A stretch of DNA of 64,000 nucleotides, taken from Diploptera punctata. Lineage: Eukaryota > Arthropoda > Insecta > Blattodea > Blaberidae. Under the pieces are notes generated by a model, which made no database searches, was not told the DNA's origin, and was given only the letters and a program-made list of their open reading frames with translations. The position numbers and the translations under genes were made by a program. The DNA lies in assembly GCA_030220185.1 (NCBI GenBank), contig JASPKZ010010273.1, positions 2,128,501 to 2,192,500 of the forward strand, read 5' to 3'. This document shows positions 54,235 to 64,000 of the stretch, piece by piece; position 1 is the first letter of the stretch, and each line of letters opens with the position of its first letter.

Positions 54235-54452
54235 TTAAAACTTCTTGTAGGAAAGCCAGAAGGAAAACGCCCAGTTGGTAGACCAAGAATGAGGTGGGAG
54301 AACAACATTAACTATGATTTGAGGGAAGTAGATTATACAGGGAATGATTGGAAAGCATTAGCTCAGGATAGGGATGTATGGAGAGCTTATGTCCGTGCGG
54401 CCATGAACCTACGGGTTCGATAGTGCCAGTGAGTAAGTAAGTAAGTAACGTT
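54235..54452 (+). mobile_element. RTE-like LINE, short 3' insertion
   Basis: From AACTTCTTGTAGG onward: GKPEGKRPVGRPRMRWENNI, NYDLREVDYTGNDWKALAQD, DVWRAYVRAAMNLRVR, stop, TAGTGCCAGTGAG and TAAG repeats. Only about 200 bp long and almost unmutated compared with the 37.9 kb copy, so young and severely 5'-truncated. Confidence 0.9.
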
Positions 54453-54554
54453 TAACGCAGTCGTTACACAAGAAATCAGTAACTTATATATTTTTTCCCT
54501 ATTTGAACGTAAAAAACAACTTCAAGAATTAAAAAAAACAGCTTCAAGAATTCC

Positions 54555-54965
54555 CTCTACCGTATCTTTACCTTGCCGCGGTGGAGTGGATTGCATGCTT
54601 AAATGACCCATGACCCGGAGAGCTATGCCGGCGGTAACATTGCTGCCGAAAGGGTTACTTAACCATGCCGGACAGTTCGATGGCGACAAGCCAGACGAAA
54701 AAAGTACCTTGGTCGAAAGAGTGACGATCTTTCACTGTAAAAATACAACCGTCTAGAAATGCGGGCATGGGTTCCACTGGAATAAAATTCTCCGGAGGTA
54801 AAAATAGTTCTTCATTCGATTCTCCGGGCGGGCACTACTTCAGGGAATCCATGCCAAAGGCTCAATGATTGGAAAACATTAGCTCAGGATAGGGATGTAT
54901 GGAGAGGTTATGCCCGCGCGGCCATGAACCTATGGGTTCGATAGAGACAGTGAGTTAGTTAGCTT
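54555..54965 (+). mobile_element. RTE-like LINE, internally deleted, second example
   Basis: The 5' leader (CCGTATCTTTACCTTGCCGC, GTGGATTGCATGCTTAAATG, then VTIFHCKN) runs to CAAAGGCTCAA at about 54863 and is joined directly to TGATTGGAAAACATTAGCTC, the last 90 bp of the element, ending in TAGAGACAGTGAG. Endonuclease and reverse transcriptase are wholly absent. Junction coordinates differ from those in the copy at 19-20 kb. Confidence 0.88.
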
Positions 54966-55142
54966 GAAGAATTTGCGTTGCTATTTAATATGTTCAGAAC
55001 ATATTTGATATGTTCAATGATGTTTGAATTCACCGAGTAGAGCACATGGAACATACTAGATAGATGGAAGAGAAAAAGGGACTGACGGAGTGTAGTCATT
55101 CCCGGATTTCCACTTTCAATATCAAACCATTATTATCGAAGT

Positions 55143-55315
55143 GTCCACCGCTGTGGTCTCGATGTAGTGTGTTGCCTTATCACGCAGCGGGCCCGGGTTC
55201 GATCCCCGGTCGGGGCAGTTTTTCTGGGTGAGGTTTTTATCGGAGTTTTTCTTCACCTGTAAGACAAATGTCAGGAAAACTTTAAGGCCCAAACGGTCCC
55301 CCGAAATCATATGGC

Positions 55316-55351
<36 letters not shown>

Positions 55352-55504
55352 TATAATTATCATCATCATCATCACCATCCTTCCGGTGTGGAAAGCTACG
55401 GGAAGCTACCACACCTACAATTCCCTAGTAAAGCTGCAAGCATAGCATGAAAATGCTATGATTGCAGTGAAAGGCCTGCCCTCGGGCAGAATTACTGTGG
55501 ATGG
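55143..55504 (+). mobile_element. SINE family A, tail type 1, target duplication
   Basis: Near-perfect 11-bp duplication: ATTATCGAAGT (55132-55142) and ATTATCAAAGT (55505-55515). Head TCCACCGCTGTGGTCTCGAT, B box GGTTCGATCCCCGG, body with CACCTGTAAGACAAATGTC, an ATC repeat (55318-55351), then CTACCACACCTACAATTCCC, the two 3' hairpins and TGTGGATGG. Confidence 0.93.
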
Positions 55505-55515
55505 ATTATCAAAGT

Positions 55516-55970
55516 ATTCTATATGGTTTTCATATCCTACCATCTCAAATGTTTGAAACCATAAAACTGAAAAAAAGTTGTAGGGCCTATATTTTACATA
55601 TATTCAATAAATGAAATGCATATAATTGCTAGACATAAAATCAATGTAGAAATTAATCCTTATGGACTTCATGGTAACATGTTCATTTTTATTAATGGAC
55701 ATGTGTTCTATGGATATTTTGTAACGAAGATTTTAACTAATAACCCCATATTTCACTATATTAATACCTTTGGCATTCACTATTACATCTTTCATCACTC
55801 TATTTCGTAACGATATATTTAAAAATAATTTTAAATAGTTAAATATTTCTATATTTTTTATATTTGTATGAACTATAAGAGTCCAAATATTTCAATACAG
55901 GTCTATTTATTAGCGTTTTGCACAAAATGATTTGGTATTGCTGCTTTTGGCTAAATGTTCTATACCAAAT
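55516..55970. other. no recognisable gene or repeat
   Basis: AT-rich spacer. Confidence 0.45.
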
Positions 55971-55972
55971 CT

Positions 55973-56009
55973 AATAATAATAATAACAACAATAATAGTA
56001 GTAGTAATA

Positions 56010-56040
<31 letters not shown>

Positions 56041-56160
56041 TAGTAATAATAGTAATAATAATTGTAATAATAATAACAGTAATAATAATAATAGTAGTAG
56101 TAATAATAATAGTAATAATACTTACTATAATATAATATAATTTAATAATATAATAATAAA
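55973..56160. repeat. (AAT)n/(AGT)n compound microsatellite
   Basis: AAT run with AGT and AAC interruptions, open on both strands by composition only. Confidence 0.9.
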
Positions 56161-56164
56161 ATGA

Positions 56165-57685
56165 TTGTAAATGTAGTTGTAGTGCGGAGAAATAATGGCG
56201 TAGTGACGATTCTGAAGCATAGTTCACTTTTACATCAAAGTCCTATAACCCGAGGAATCCTGCTTTTTCCTGTTGAAATGCACGAAGCTCAACAGGATGT
56301 AACATTAATAGCAAGTGATATATTTACAGTATGGATCATCATAGTTTAATAGTCACACTACTTGCATGTATGTTGCTACTGCATACACCACGTTATTTCT
56401 TGTCTGGTTCTTGTTCCTTGCGCATCTCTACTGATAACATCACCGTTATGAGTTTAACATCCATTCGCTCCTACATATTATCATATTTTTATAATCACGT
56501 ATACAGCTTGTCACTATTATCTTTTCTCACTAAGCGAACCTGGTTTTCGTGATACTTGAAGGAGGAGTAGTTAATTTTAATATTTAAGAAATATCAAACC
56601 TTTTTTTAAAAATCTTAAACTTACAAATCCGAAAAAAAACTTTGTACCCCTTTTTAAGCACATTGCGCGCACTGAGGCATAATTAAATTCATAATAAAGG
56701 AGGAGCGCAGAAAAAAAAATGCAGTATGTGTTACAAATAAATTAAATTAAAATAAAATGAATTGTCTCTAAAGAATTTATGTGTATTACTCATTCATTTG
56801 TTTACGTTCATACTGAAAGTGCATTGTTGTAAAAAGAAAATTGTGCAACAGCAATGTGAATTGACTTACTCTCGCGTATTTATGGTTAGTGGTTTATTAT
56901 CAGTGGTTTAAAAAAAGTGAGTACATTTCATTATTTAAATTTAAGTTAAACCGTGTCTAATCTTGGTTTCAGTAATGTCTACATTCTTTATTTACATATT
57001 CGCACCTACTTCCATTATGCCACAACATGGAACATTGACGGGTCGGAGTGAGAGACAAAGAAGAAAGGATATATATTTTCTGTACACATAATAATAGGCC
57101 AAATGTAAATTTAAATAGTATAAATAGTACACAAATGTCAAATGATGCGTTACGGTTTTTAAATATGGCTTAGCCAAGTTATAGCCTGCCAATATTTCCT
57201 ATCGTTCGTATTTTTAAAATAATTAAAAAATTAATGGATAATGACGTACTTGTGACAAACGTAAAAAAAATAATGAATTGTGAACGAAATTTGATTGCTG
57301 GGCGACCATTTGTTTAAATAAACTTGTAACAAAATATGAATTTTTATTATTCAAGATTTTAAATCAATTTTATGAAGTCATAAAAACAACCAGAAAAAAA
57401 ATCGTAACCGGAATTAAATAAGTCACCCTTCGATATAGTCGTTTTACAGAAAGTTAGATGGCCAGCAGGTAGTCAGGAACCAGGAAGCTTTGCATGAGAA
57501 TGCAGCGAGACCTGAATTCGAAACTTTTTTTTTTTCTTTTTTGAAGGAGGATCCTGTCCCCTATCCCAGATATTAAATTGTCGCCGATAGGATATCATAC
57601 ATAACTGTAAAGGGTAAGCGACATGTTTTTGTAATTGTAATATAGGCCTACATGGTCCCATAGAAGATAATGATACAAGATAAAG
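56165..57685. other. no recognisable gene or repeat
   Basis: About 1.5 kb AT-rich. Short frames (56161-56349, 56331-56552, 56992-57192 on minus) show no motif. Confidence 0.45.
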
Positions 57686-57687
57686 GA

Positions 57688-58643
57688 TGAGTTCTATGAA
57701 GAATTAGAATACGTTTTTGATAATCTTTCACTATATCATATGAAATTTGTCTTAGGAGATTTTAATGCGAAGGTGAGACGGGAAGTTATATTCAGATTAT
57801 CAATAGGTAAATTCAGTCTTCATGAAGGTAGTATTGACATTGGGGTTAGATTAGTCATCTTTGCCACATCAAAGAACCTTATTGTTAAGAGCACAACGTT
57901 CCGGCATAACGATATTCATTAATGCACCTGATTTTCACCAGAGGGCGAAACTCGAAACCAGGTAGATCACAATAGCATTCATCGATGTTAGATCAGTTAG
58001 AGGGACAGACTGCAATTCGGATCATCATAAGGTCGAGGTGAAAATCAGATAACAGTTATCACTTATGAGAGGAACAAACGCCAAAGATAATTCTGAAATG
58101 TTTCAGTTTAAAAATATGAGAAATTGAATAGTCAGTATTAGAAAGCGTAGGATATTTAAATAAGAAGAAAAACAAGAAATGGAATGATAATGAATGTGCC
58201 GAATTTAAAGGAAAGGAAGCTAGCAAAAATGCATTGGTTACACCAGCCAAATGAAGTAAATTTAGAACAATTGGATACAATTAGACGGAAAACCACTAGG
58301 TTATTAAGGTATAAAAGAGGGAATAATTGAGAGAGGAGATTTATGATCTTGAAACAAATGCGAAACAATTGGAACACCAAAGAATTATGTCAGGGTATTA
58401 GAATAGAGAGGAAAGGACTTAAGGATCGAACAAATATAATTAGGAATGAAAATTGGAATACTATAGCAGATTTCAGTAGTATATTAAATAGATAGAAAAT
58501 TTACCTAAATCAGTTAGTAAATGTGCAGGCAGAACAGATATGCAGAGTATGATTTACAGACAGCAAAAATGTTAGTCATAGAAGCAAGTGCGTTAGAAGT
58601 TGAAATGACGATAGAAAAATTTAAGATGTATAAAGTACCAGGT
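57688..58643 (+). mobile_element. RTE-like LINE, endonuclease and start of RT, split by SINE
   Basis: KDEFYEELEYVFDNLSLYHM, KFVLGDFNAKVRREVIF, IGKFSLHEGSIDIGVRLVIF, ATSKNLIVKSTTFRHNDI, then frameshifted GETRNQVDH, linker remains (58080-58500) and VEMTIEKFKMYKVPG. The last block is the fingers motif KSPGxDxIPxxLI, which resumes after the SINE as SDGIPEKLIKSEGEKLD (58996-59090). Orthologous to the minus-strand copy at 1-1426 but without the leader. Confidence 0.82.
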
Positions 58644-58983
58644 CCACCGCTGTGGTCTCGAGGTAGTGTGCTGCCTTGTCACGCAACGGGCCCGGGTTCG
58701 ATTCCCGGTCGGGACAGACTCCTGGATGAGGTTTTTTTTTCTCGGTTTTTTTCCTCACCTATAAGACAAATGTCAGGAAGCTTATGGTCCAACGGTCCCC
58801 GAAAATCATCCGGCCATCATCATCATCCTTATCATTATCATCATCATCATTCTTCACCGGTGTGGAAAGCAACGGGTAGCTACCACACCTATAATTCCTT
58901 AGTAAAGCTGTAAAGCATAGCATGAAAATGCTACGATTGCAGTGAAAGACCTGCCCTCGGGCAGAGTTACTATGGATGGATGG
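58644..58983 (+). mobile_element. SINE family A, tail type 1, inside a LINE
   Basis: Perfect 12-bp duplication AAAGTACCAGGT (58632-58643 and 58984-58995). Head CCACCGCTGTGGTCTCGAGG, B box GGTTCGATTCCCGG, type-1 tail with both hairpins and an ATGG tail. Insertion falls between the valine/proline/glycine codons of the LINE's KVPGSDGIP block. Confidence 0.96.
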
Positions 58984-59100
58984 AAAGTACCAGGTTCAGA
59001 TGGGATACCAGAAAAACTGATAAAATCAGAAGGAGAAAAACTGGACATGATATCTTGGTTGCTTGGTAAGATTTGGGGAAAAATAAGACATTGAATTAGT
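58984..59100 (+). mobile_element. continuation of the SINE-split LINE
   Basis: Resumes KVPGSDGIPEKLIKSEGEKL then DMISWLLGKIWGKIRH before a stop at 59094; then a T run and the type-2 SINE. The palm motifs are not present downstream, so the LINE is cut here. Confidence 0.75.
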
Positions 59101-59139
59101 TTTTTTTTCTTCATTCCATTAACTCGGTTTAAGTTGTCA

Positions 59140-59547
59140 TCTTACAGGTAGTTTCTATGTGCCACAAGTCACCCGGGCCGTACAGTGGCACGACCTGTTG
59201 GAGAAGGAATTTTGAACTTCGAATAAATCACTTAGGCCTACTTTTTTGATCGCACAATGGCTTGCCTTCCCGAATGAGTGATTAGCTAAACGTCAGGGGT
59301 TCCTTCGAGACAACACAATATTAAGATGAAACACACCATTCACACGCACATTTATACTAAAATTGGCGAATACGATAATGGATAGATAATGTTCATGGAA
59401 CGTTTGTACCTTAAAGTTTCCTGACATTAATCTTACAGGTAAGATAAAAAAATCGAAAAAACCATCACCCAGGAAACTTGCCCCGATCGGATCGAACGGA
59501 GCCTTTATGTACGATGCAGCGACGATACTCCGAGACTACAGCGGTTG
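59140..59547 (-). mobile_element. SINE family A, tail type 2
   Basis: Minus-strand head (complement of CGAGACTACAGCGGTTG at 59547), damaged B box, body CAGGAAACTTTAAGGTACAA-like, then the tail with ATTATCGTATTCGCCAAT, GTTGTCTCGAAGG, CACTCATTCGGGAAGGCAAG and ACAGGTCGTGCCACTGTACG to about 59140. Confidence 0.85.
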
Positions 59548-59639
59548 AAAAAATAGCAATAGCAATACATGTAAATAAATACGGAAGATAATTTTATAAA
59601 GATTTAGCTAATCTACGATCTCAACAGATTTTGTTGAAG

Positions 59640-60000
59640 ACTTTATAGATAGAAAAGGGTATTGGTGAATGGAGAAGACAACATAACAGTGAACTGCATG
59701 GTCTTTATTGGAAACCAGATATAGGCCTAATAAGAACAGTTAAGTCTCGTAGACTGCGATGGGCAGGACATATGGCACGAATGGGGAATGGAAGACGTGC
59801 ATGGAAGCTTCTAGTAGGAAAACCAGAGTTAAAACGGCCAGTTGGTAGACCAAGAATGAAGTGGGAGAATAACATTAACTGTGATTTGAGGGAAGTAGAT
59901 TATACAGGGAATGATTGGAAAATAGAATGGGGATGTATGGAGAGCTTATGTCCGCGCGGCCATGAACCTACGGGTTCTATAGTGCCAGTGAGTTACTATA
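59640..60000 (+). mobile_element. RTE-like LINE 3' end
   Basis: GEWRRQHNSELHGLYWKPDI, RWAGHMARMGNGRRAWKLLV, LKRPVGRPRMKWENNINCDL, REVDYTGNDWK, then a small deletion, then AMNLRVL-like end and TAGTGCCAGTGAGTTAC. The TAAG tail is reduced to one degenerate unit. Well preserved except the deletion at about 59920. Confidence 0.85.
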
Positions 60001-60018
60001 TATTTTATTGATCATGGA

Positions 60019-60372
60019 TTGTCCCGCGCCGTAGCCGAGCGGTTAAGGTAGGAAGCCTTGGCGCAGAGCTACGGGACTTGCGCTGGTTCGAGTCTCCATG
60101 GGGGAAGAAATTTTCTCATGGTATTTCGGCCAGTATGGGACCGGTGCCCACCCAGCATCATGAGGCAATTGGGTAGCTACAATAAGTAGCGGCTCCAGGT
60201 TGAGGAACCAGCTATAACGGCTGGGGGACTCGACATGCTAACCCCATGTCACCCCTACACTGGCTGTTGATCATCTACCTCTGTGATTGACACATGTGGA
60301 TGTGAAGGGCCAGCAGCCGGCTGGTAAAAGGGCAACCGCTGAAAAGTGGAAAACCCTCAATCGGAATGGATT
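60019..60372 (+). mobile_element. SINE family D, full length
   Basis: GTAGCCGAGCGGTTAAGG is a serine/leucine-type tRNA A box and CTGGTTCGAGTCTCC the B box. The body follows: CATGAGGCAATTGGGTAGC, AACGGCTGGGGGACTCGAC, CACATGTGGATGTGAAGGGC, GGGCAACCGCTGAAAAG. It contains no clear target duplication. A 3' fragment of the family lies at 28.9 kb. Confidence 0.82.
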
Positions 60373-60419
60373 TTTTATAATTGTTTGTACAGAATAATAT
60401 TTTTATAGTACTAAATACG

Positions 60420-61135
60420 AAAAAAGGGGACTTTATATAAATATTGAGAAAACTAAATATCTGTGTTTAGGGGGAGAAATGGAAAATATAAATTTCAACA
60501 ATGGAGAAGAACTAAAATCTAGTATTGAATACATTTTTTAGGAACAATATTAGACCATTCACACGACAGTGGGAATTAAAATTAGAATCGCACAAACAAA
60601 ACAAGCAATAAATGTTTTAAACTCTGTTTGGTGGAGCAAAAATATTACAAAAATAGAAAATTACTAATATCAAACCATAATTCAGAGCATTTTAACATAT
60701 AGTGCTGAAGTCTGGCAAATTCCTACCAGGGAAATGAAAATAATTTTAAGTACAGAAATGGATGTTTTAAGAAGATCAGCTGGAAAATCTAGAATGAATA
60801 GAATACGAAATAAAGAAATAAGGGAAATAATGGGCGTACAAGAGGAGCCGGATATCATAGACATTATAGAAAAGAAAAGATTACAATGGTATGGCCATGT
60901 AAAAGAATGCCAGAGCAAAGATTGCCTAAACTTGTTATGGAATGGATCACAATGGAAAGGAGGAAGAGAGGAAGACCGAAAAACCTTGTATAGAAGGGGT
61001 ACAAGCGGCCATGAATATCAGAGGATTGGAAGAAGATCAATGGATGGACAGAGAGGAATGGCGTTTGGTTTCCGGAAGACGGCGGCAGCTGCCATGATAC
61101 CGGATGATTATGACGATGATGATAATAGTACTAAA
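60420..61135 (+). mobile_element. LINE 3' part
   Basis: INIEKTKYLCLGGEMENINF (about 60440), then frameshifts, then the open block from 60734: MKIILSTEMDVLRRSAGKSR, NRIRNKEIREIMGVQEEPDI, KRLQWYGHVKE, RKRGRPKKP-like and a final frameshifted RLVSGRRRQLP (about 61075-61095) with GATGATGAT tail. Same order and spacing as the copy at 62.8-64 kb (STEMDGLRRSMRKSRLQHIR), so one lineage. Confidence 0.78.
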
Positions 61136-61139
61136 TCTT

Positions 61140-62300
61140 TAATGTAATTAATTTTATGTATTTGAAGTTCATTCTAATCATGGATTAATTTAGCTAATTA
61201 TTTCTGAACTCTAAATTGTTGCTCTTATTGCGTTATTTTAAGAAACGTTTCTTTCCTAACTGGCGAAATTTAATTCCCATTAATAATTTAACAACCTTAC
61301 CATTAATTAAGCTCTATAATTTCCCTACAAACGATTTTCCGATTCGATACTTGGCCAAATTGTAATGTGTGATTGTAACATTTTCGATCTGGAGGGCATG
61401 TGGTGCTGTTGATAGCGATTTGACCATCGCGTCAAACGAGGACGTAAAGTCTGGCATCTCCTTACAACTTTTCGACGGGAATATGCTAAGTGTCGGCACC
61501 TGATTTCACTTTCTCTCTTACCTTCATCATTGTTCTTCATACAACACACCCTACATAAATATTTAAACATCAGTCATTCCACGCCTCTTTCTGTACAAAA
61601 CTAGCGCCTTACAATATTAGCTATAGGTTACATATCATTCGTAATATAGCTATCAAAGTGATACATAAATTGAAAATTGACGACATGGTTACCATCTATC
61701 GTTGGAATGTGCGAAATACGAAAGATACATTGGGAAGGATTGGAAAACACACAAATAGTCTGCACACACAAAACACTTAATGAAATTAGTTTAAATAATA
61801 CATTAAATTAAATTTAAGCTGGAAACTGAGAGCGATAAGGTGTTTAAGATTTAATTGTCTATTTCTGTATTGTGGAGGGTTATTAACCTTATATTTTTTG
61901 AAAATGGTTGTAGAATTAAGGAAATAAGACAAAGGGAAGGTAAAGCGCATGTGAAAGTTGAATTTTGAAGTGTGCTGTTACTTAACATGGACATGTAGAC
62001 TATGTTGTGTCGGCCATTACTCACAATAGTATTTTGATCGACAGTACAATGGATGTCACGTGATGGTTTCCTCGGTGGGGGTGCAATTTTACTCAACTAT
62101 CAGCCGAGGGGTGTCATCAAGTATTCCCATCATTCATCTTGTCTTTTCCAATTCTTTTTCGTTTAGTATTTAATCTAATTTTGTAAATGTATTTAGAATT
62201 TCTGAATATTTAAGCCAAACAGCAACACTCTATTGTTCGGAATATGGTATAATCCCTACTTAATATTAAGATTAATCTTTTCGTCATCATTTATTTATTT
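61140..62300. other. no recognisable gene or repeat
   Basis: AT-rich 1.1 kb; short minus-strand frames (61570-61325, 62096-61851) lack motifs. Confidence 0.45.
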
Positions 62301-62307
62301 TTATTTA

Positions 62308-62700
62308 TGGCCGCGGTGGACTAGTGGTTATGCTCCTTGTCTCTGGTCCCGAGGGTCGCGGGTTCAAACCCGGCCGCGGTCGATGGATTTTTTTGGGATG
62401 GAAAAATCTAAGGAGCAAGTCCTCTGGGAGGGACTTTAAGCCGTGGGTCCCGAGTCTGAAGATATTCAGGCTCGTAAAAGATCCTTAAGCTTGAATGAAA
62501 GGCCTCTAAGCAAAATTTACCTAATTTTCCCGTCCTAGTACTACCTTGGTTTCCTAGATGTCAGTATGAGGCGGAACGCTGACCACGGACCACTCAAATG
62601 ATATCTATACGAAAACAAGTGTAACTAAATTAGTATGGTTAAAATTCTTCCCTGTAGGGGGAGAGCGCCTAAATCTCTGTTAAGGGAAACATGGACTTAC
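62308..62700 (+). mobile_element. SINE family B, full length
   Basis: GGCCGCGGTGGACTAGTGGT (A box region) and GCGGGTTCAAACCCGGCC (B box), then the body CCTCTGGGAGGGACTTTAAG, CCGTGGGTCCCGAGTCTGAA, GAGGCGGAACGCTGACCACG, TCCCTGTAGGGGGAGAGC. The 3' end at ACATGGACTTACAAGATAC abuts the CR1-like LINE end. It is little diverged from the copy at 17.7-18.16 kb. Confidence 0.93.
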
Positions 62701-62815
62701 AAGATACAAGATAATTTATTCTACCTGATGGAGTTAAGGCCGTAAGGTCTTCTCTTCCACTTCACCAGGATTAAATTATACATATAATAACAATTATGAA
62801 TTATCTACACGTTGA
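62700..62815 (-). mobile_element. LINE 3' untranslated end, CR1-like lineage
   Basis: TTATTCTACCTGATGGAGTT, AAGGCCGTAAGG and TTCTCTTCCACTTCACCAGG match 28.47 and 32.02 kb. As a minus-strand element its 3' end points at the SINE B tail; ACAAGATACAAGATA at 62699-62714 would be its short tandem tail. Confidence 0.65.
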
Positions 62816-62839
62816 TCAATGATACATAATAGATACATA

Positions 62840-64000
62840 CATACTTACTTAATACAGGCTTTCCACTTTACATCAGTTTGCCTTTGATTCCTGCTTTCCA
62901 GAGATTCCTATCTTCCCATTGTCCATCTTCCATACCCCCCTTCATCATGGCATCATATATTCCCTCATACCATGCTCTTCTACTTCTCCCCCTCTTCCTT
63001 CTGCCTGGTACCATCCAATCCAACGCCTGTTTAGGCCACTGGTCTTCCGACATCCGTTGTACATGTCCATACCACTGTAGAGCTCTCATTGTTATCCTAT
63101 CGATAACAGTTTCTTGTGCGTCCATTTCTTGTCTGATATATGTATTTCGAATATGTTGTAGCCTGGATTTTCTCATACTTCTCCGTAACCCATCCATTTC
63201 TGTCGCCAAGATTATTTTCTGCATCCTTTCATTTATTGTCCAGCTTTCTGATCCATGTGTAAGTATACTTTCTATTATTGTCTGTATTTTTTTGTTTTTC
63301 TGGTCAAATTTCTATTCCATAAAAGACCATTCAGGGATCTAATCGTCTTCCTTGCACAATTTACTCTGTTAATAATATCTTTTTCACAAGTACCAGATTT
63401 ATCTATTATAGATCCAAGATATTTAAACTCTTCAACACATTTAATTATCATATTATTTATTTGTAGGTCCTCTGAATTTCTTCCGATTGCCAAATATTAT
63501 GTTTTAATATAATTTATCCTCAGTCCACCTACCTCAAATGCATCGACCAATTTTCTGGTCATATATTCTATATCTTCTTTATCTTGTCCTATTATAATCT
63601 GGTCATCAGCGAATAATAAATTGTGCAGTAAATGGCCATTAATATTGATTCCCATTCCCCTACATGACTTATTCCATTCCATTAATACATCTTCTAAATA
63701 TATATCTTGAACAATGTTGGTGACATCCCGCATCCTTGTCTTAATCCTTTTGTTATATCAAATTCTGAGGATACTCTATTTCCAACCTTAATACTTGCTT
63801 TACAATCATACATTCTTTTTATAAAATGTACAAGAGATTTAGGTATTCCAAACTTCTCCATTGCCACCCAGAGCTTGTTGATGGGTACAGAGTCATATGC
63901 CGTTTCCAGGTCTATAAATGACATATGAACTTCTTTTCCTTTATCCAATATCTTTTCTATAATCTGCCTAATCACAAATATATTATCAAGGCACGATTTA
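62840..64000 (-). mobile_element. LINE, RT palm to 3' end, best preserved; runs off window
   Basis: Minus strand from the right edge: MSFIDLETAYDSVPINKLWV (motif A, catalytic D), KVGNRVSSEFDITKGLRQGC, GMSPTLF (motif B), LEDVLMEW, LLFADDQIIIGQDKEDIEYM (motif C, FADDQ at 63599-63613), CVEEFKYLGSIIDKSGTCEK, STEMDGLRRS-like TEMDGLRRSMRKSRLQHIRN, LQWYGHVQRMSEDQWPKQAL, RRKRGRSRRAWYEGI and a stop near 62868. All three palm aspartates are intact. Defects are one frameshift near 63700, one TAA near 63495 and one frameshift near 63250. Confidence 0.9.
62868..63975 (-). pseudogene. LINE reverse transcriptase with three lesions
   Basis: Coding part of the element above in four open blocks: 63975-63694, 63733-63497, 63493-63275 (same phase as the previous, separated by one stop) and 63224-62868. 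The product would be the reverse transcriptase and C-terminal region of a LINE polyprotein. The endonuclease, if present, lies beyond 64000. The lineage is distinct from the RTE-like copies: FADDQ rather than YADDV, and LRQGCGMSP rather than LKQGDALSP. Confidence 0.85.

Noticed and set aside
1..64000. Telomeric TTAGG arrays, rRNA, histone or other conserved host genes
   Set aside because: Looked for on both strands; none seen.

Overview
The window looks like arthropod nuclear DNA, very probably from an insect with a large, repeat-rich genome; a cockroach or termite is my best guess, made from general familiarity with such repeats and not from any marker gene. It is AT-rich. No complete host protein gene, rRNA or genuine tRNA gene is visible. 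Nearly everything recognisable is transposon-derived: fragments of at least five or six non-LTR retrotransposon (LINE) lineages, several tRNA-derived SINE families, an interrupted mariner, two TIR elements of pogo/Tigger style, foldback elements with hammerhead-ribozyme-like cores, and a large amount of tandem repeat. Coding frames are almost all broken.

Layout. 0-4.1 kb: 5' half of an RTE-like LINE (minus strand), LINE 3' ends and a 0.9 kb polypyrimidine tract. 4.4-7.9 kb: an array of roughly 130 copies of a 27-bp unit that reads straight, in frame, into the YADD box of an RTE-like reverse transcriptase, followed by a 568-bp tandem duplication of that LINE's 3' end. 9.8-11.9 kb: a mariner split by a LINE, with target-site duplication. 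12.8-13.6 kb: about eleven copies of a 63-bp unit between inverted repeats. 14.4-16.3 kb: a 24-bp array and two SINEs. 17.3-20 kb: a near-perfect inverted repeat with hammerhead-like cores, a SINE and two minus-strand LINE tails. 20-26 kb: old SINEs, LINE scraps and a TIR element carrying a second element that is absent from its paralogue at 44.6 kb. 27-34 kb: four LINE tails, SINEs and microsatellites. 35.4-39.5 kb: a SINE with perfect target-site duplication, a foldback element and the second-best preserved reverse transcriptase. 40-45.5 kb: SINE, two more hammerhead-like copies, a conserved exon-like scrap, a LINE, and nested TIR elements. 46.6-47.9 kb: a decayed array of about 230-bp units. 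48-60 kb: SINEs with clear target-site duplications mixed with RTE-like LINE 3' ends, one LINE split by a SINE. 60-64 kb: more LINE/SINE, ending in the best preserved reverse transcriptase, which runs off the right edge.

The features do not form a pathway. They record repeated insertion, nesting and tandem expansion: LINEs presumably supplied the reverse transcriptase used by the SINEs, and many LINE and SINE copies end in short tandem tails (TAAG, GGAT, AAT, GAA, TATC) that seem to seed microsatellites. The most unusual signals are the in-frame 27-bp array at the reverse transcriptase active site, the hammerhead-like motifs whose helix II is kept by compensating changes in three copies, the inverted-repeat-bounded 63-bp array, and a SINE head joined to three different tails.
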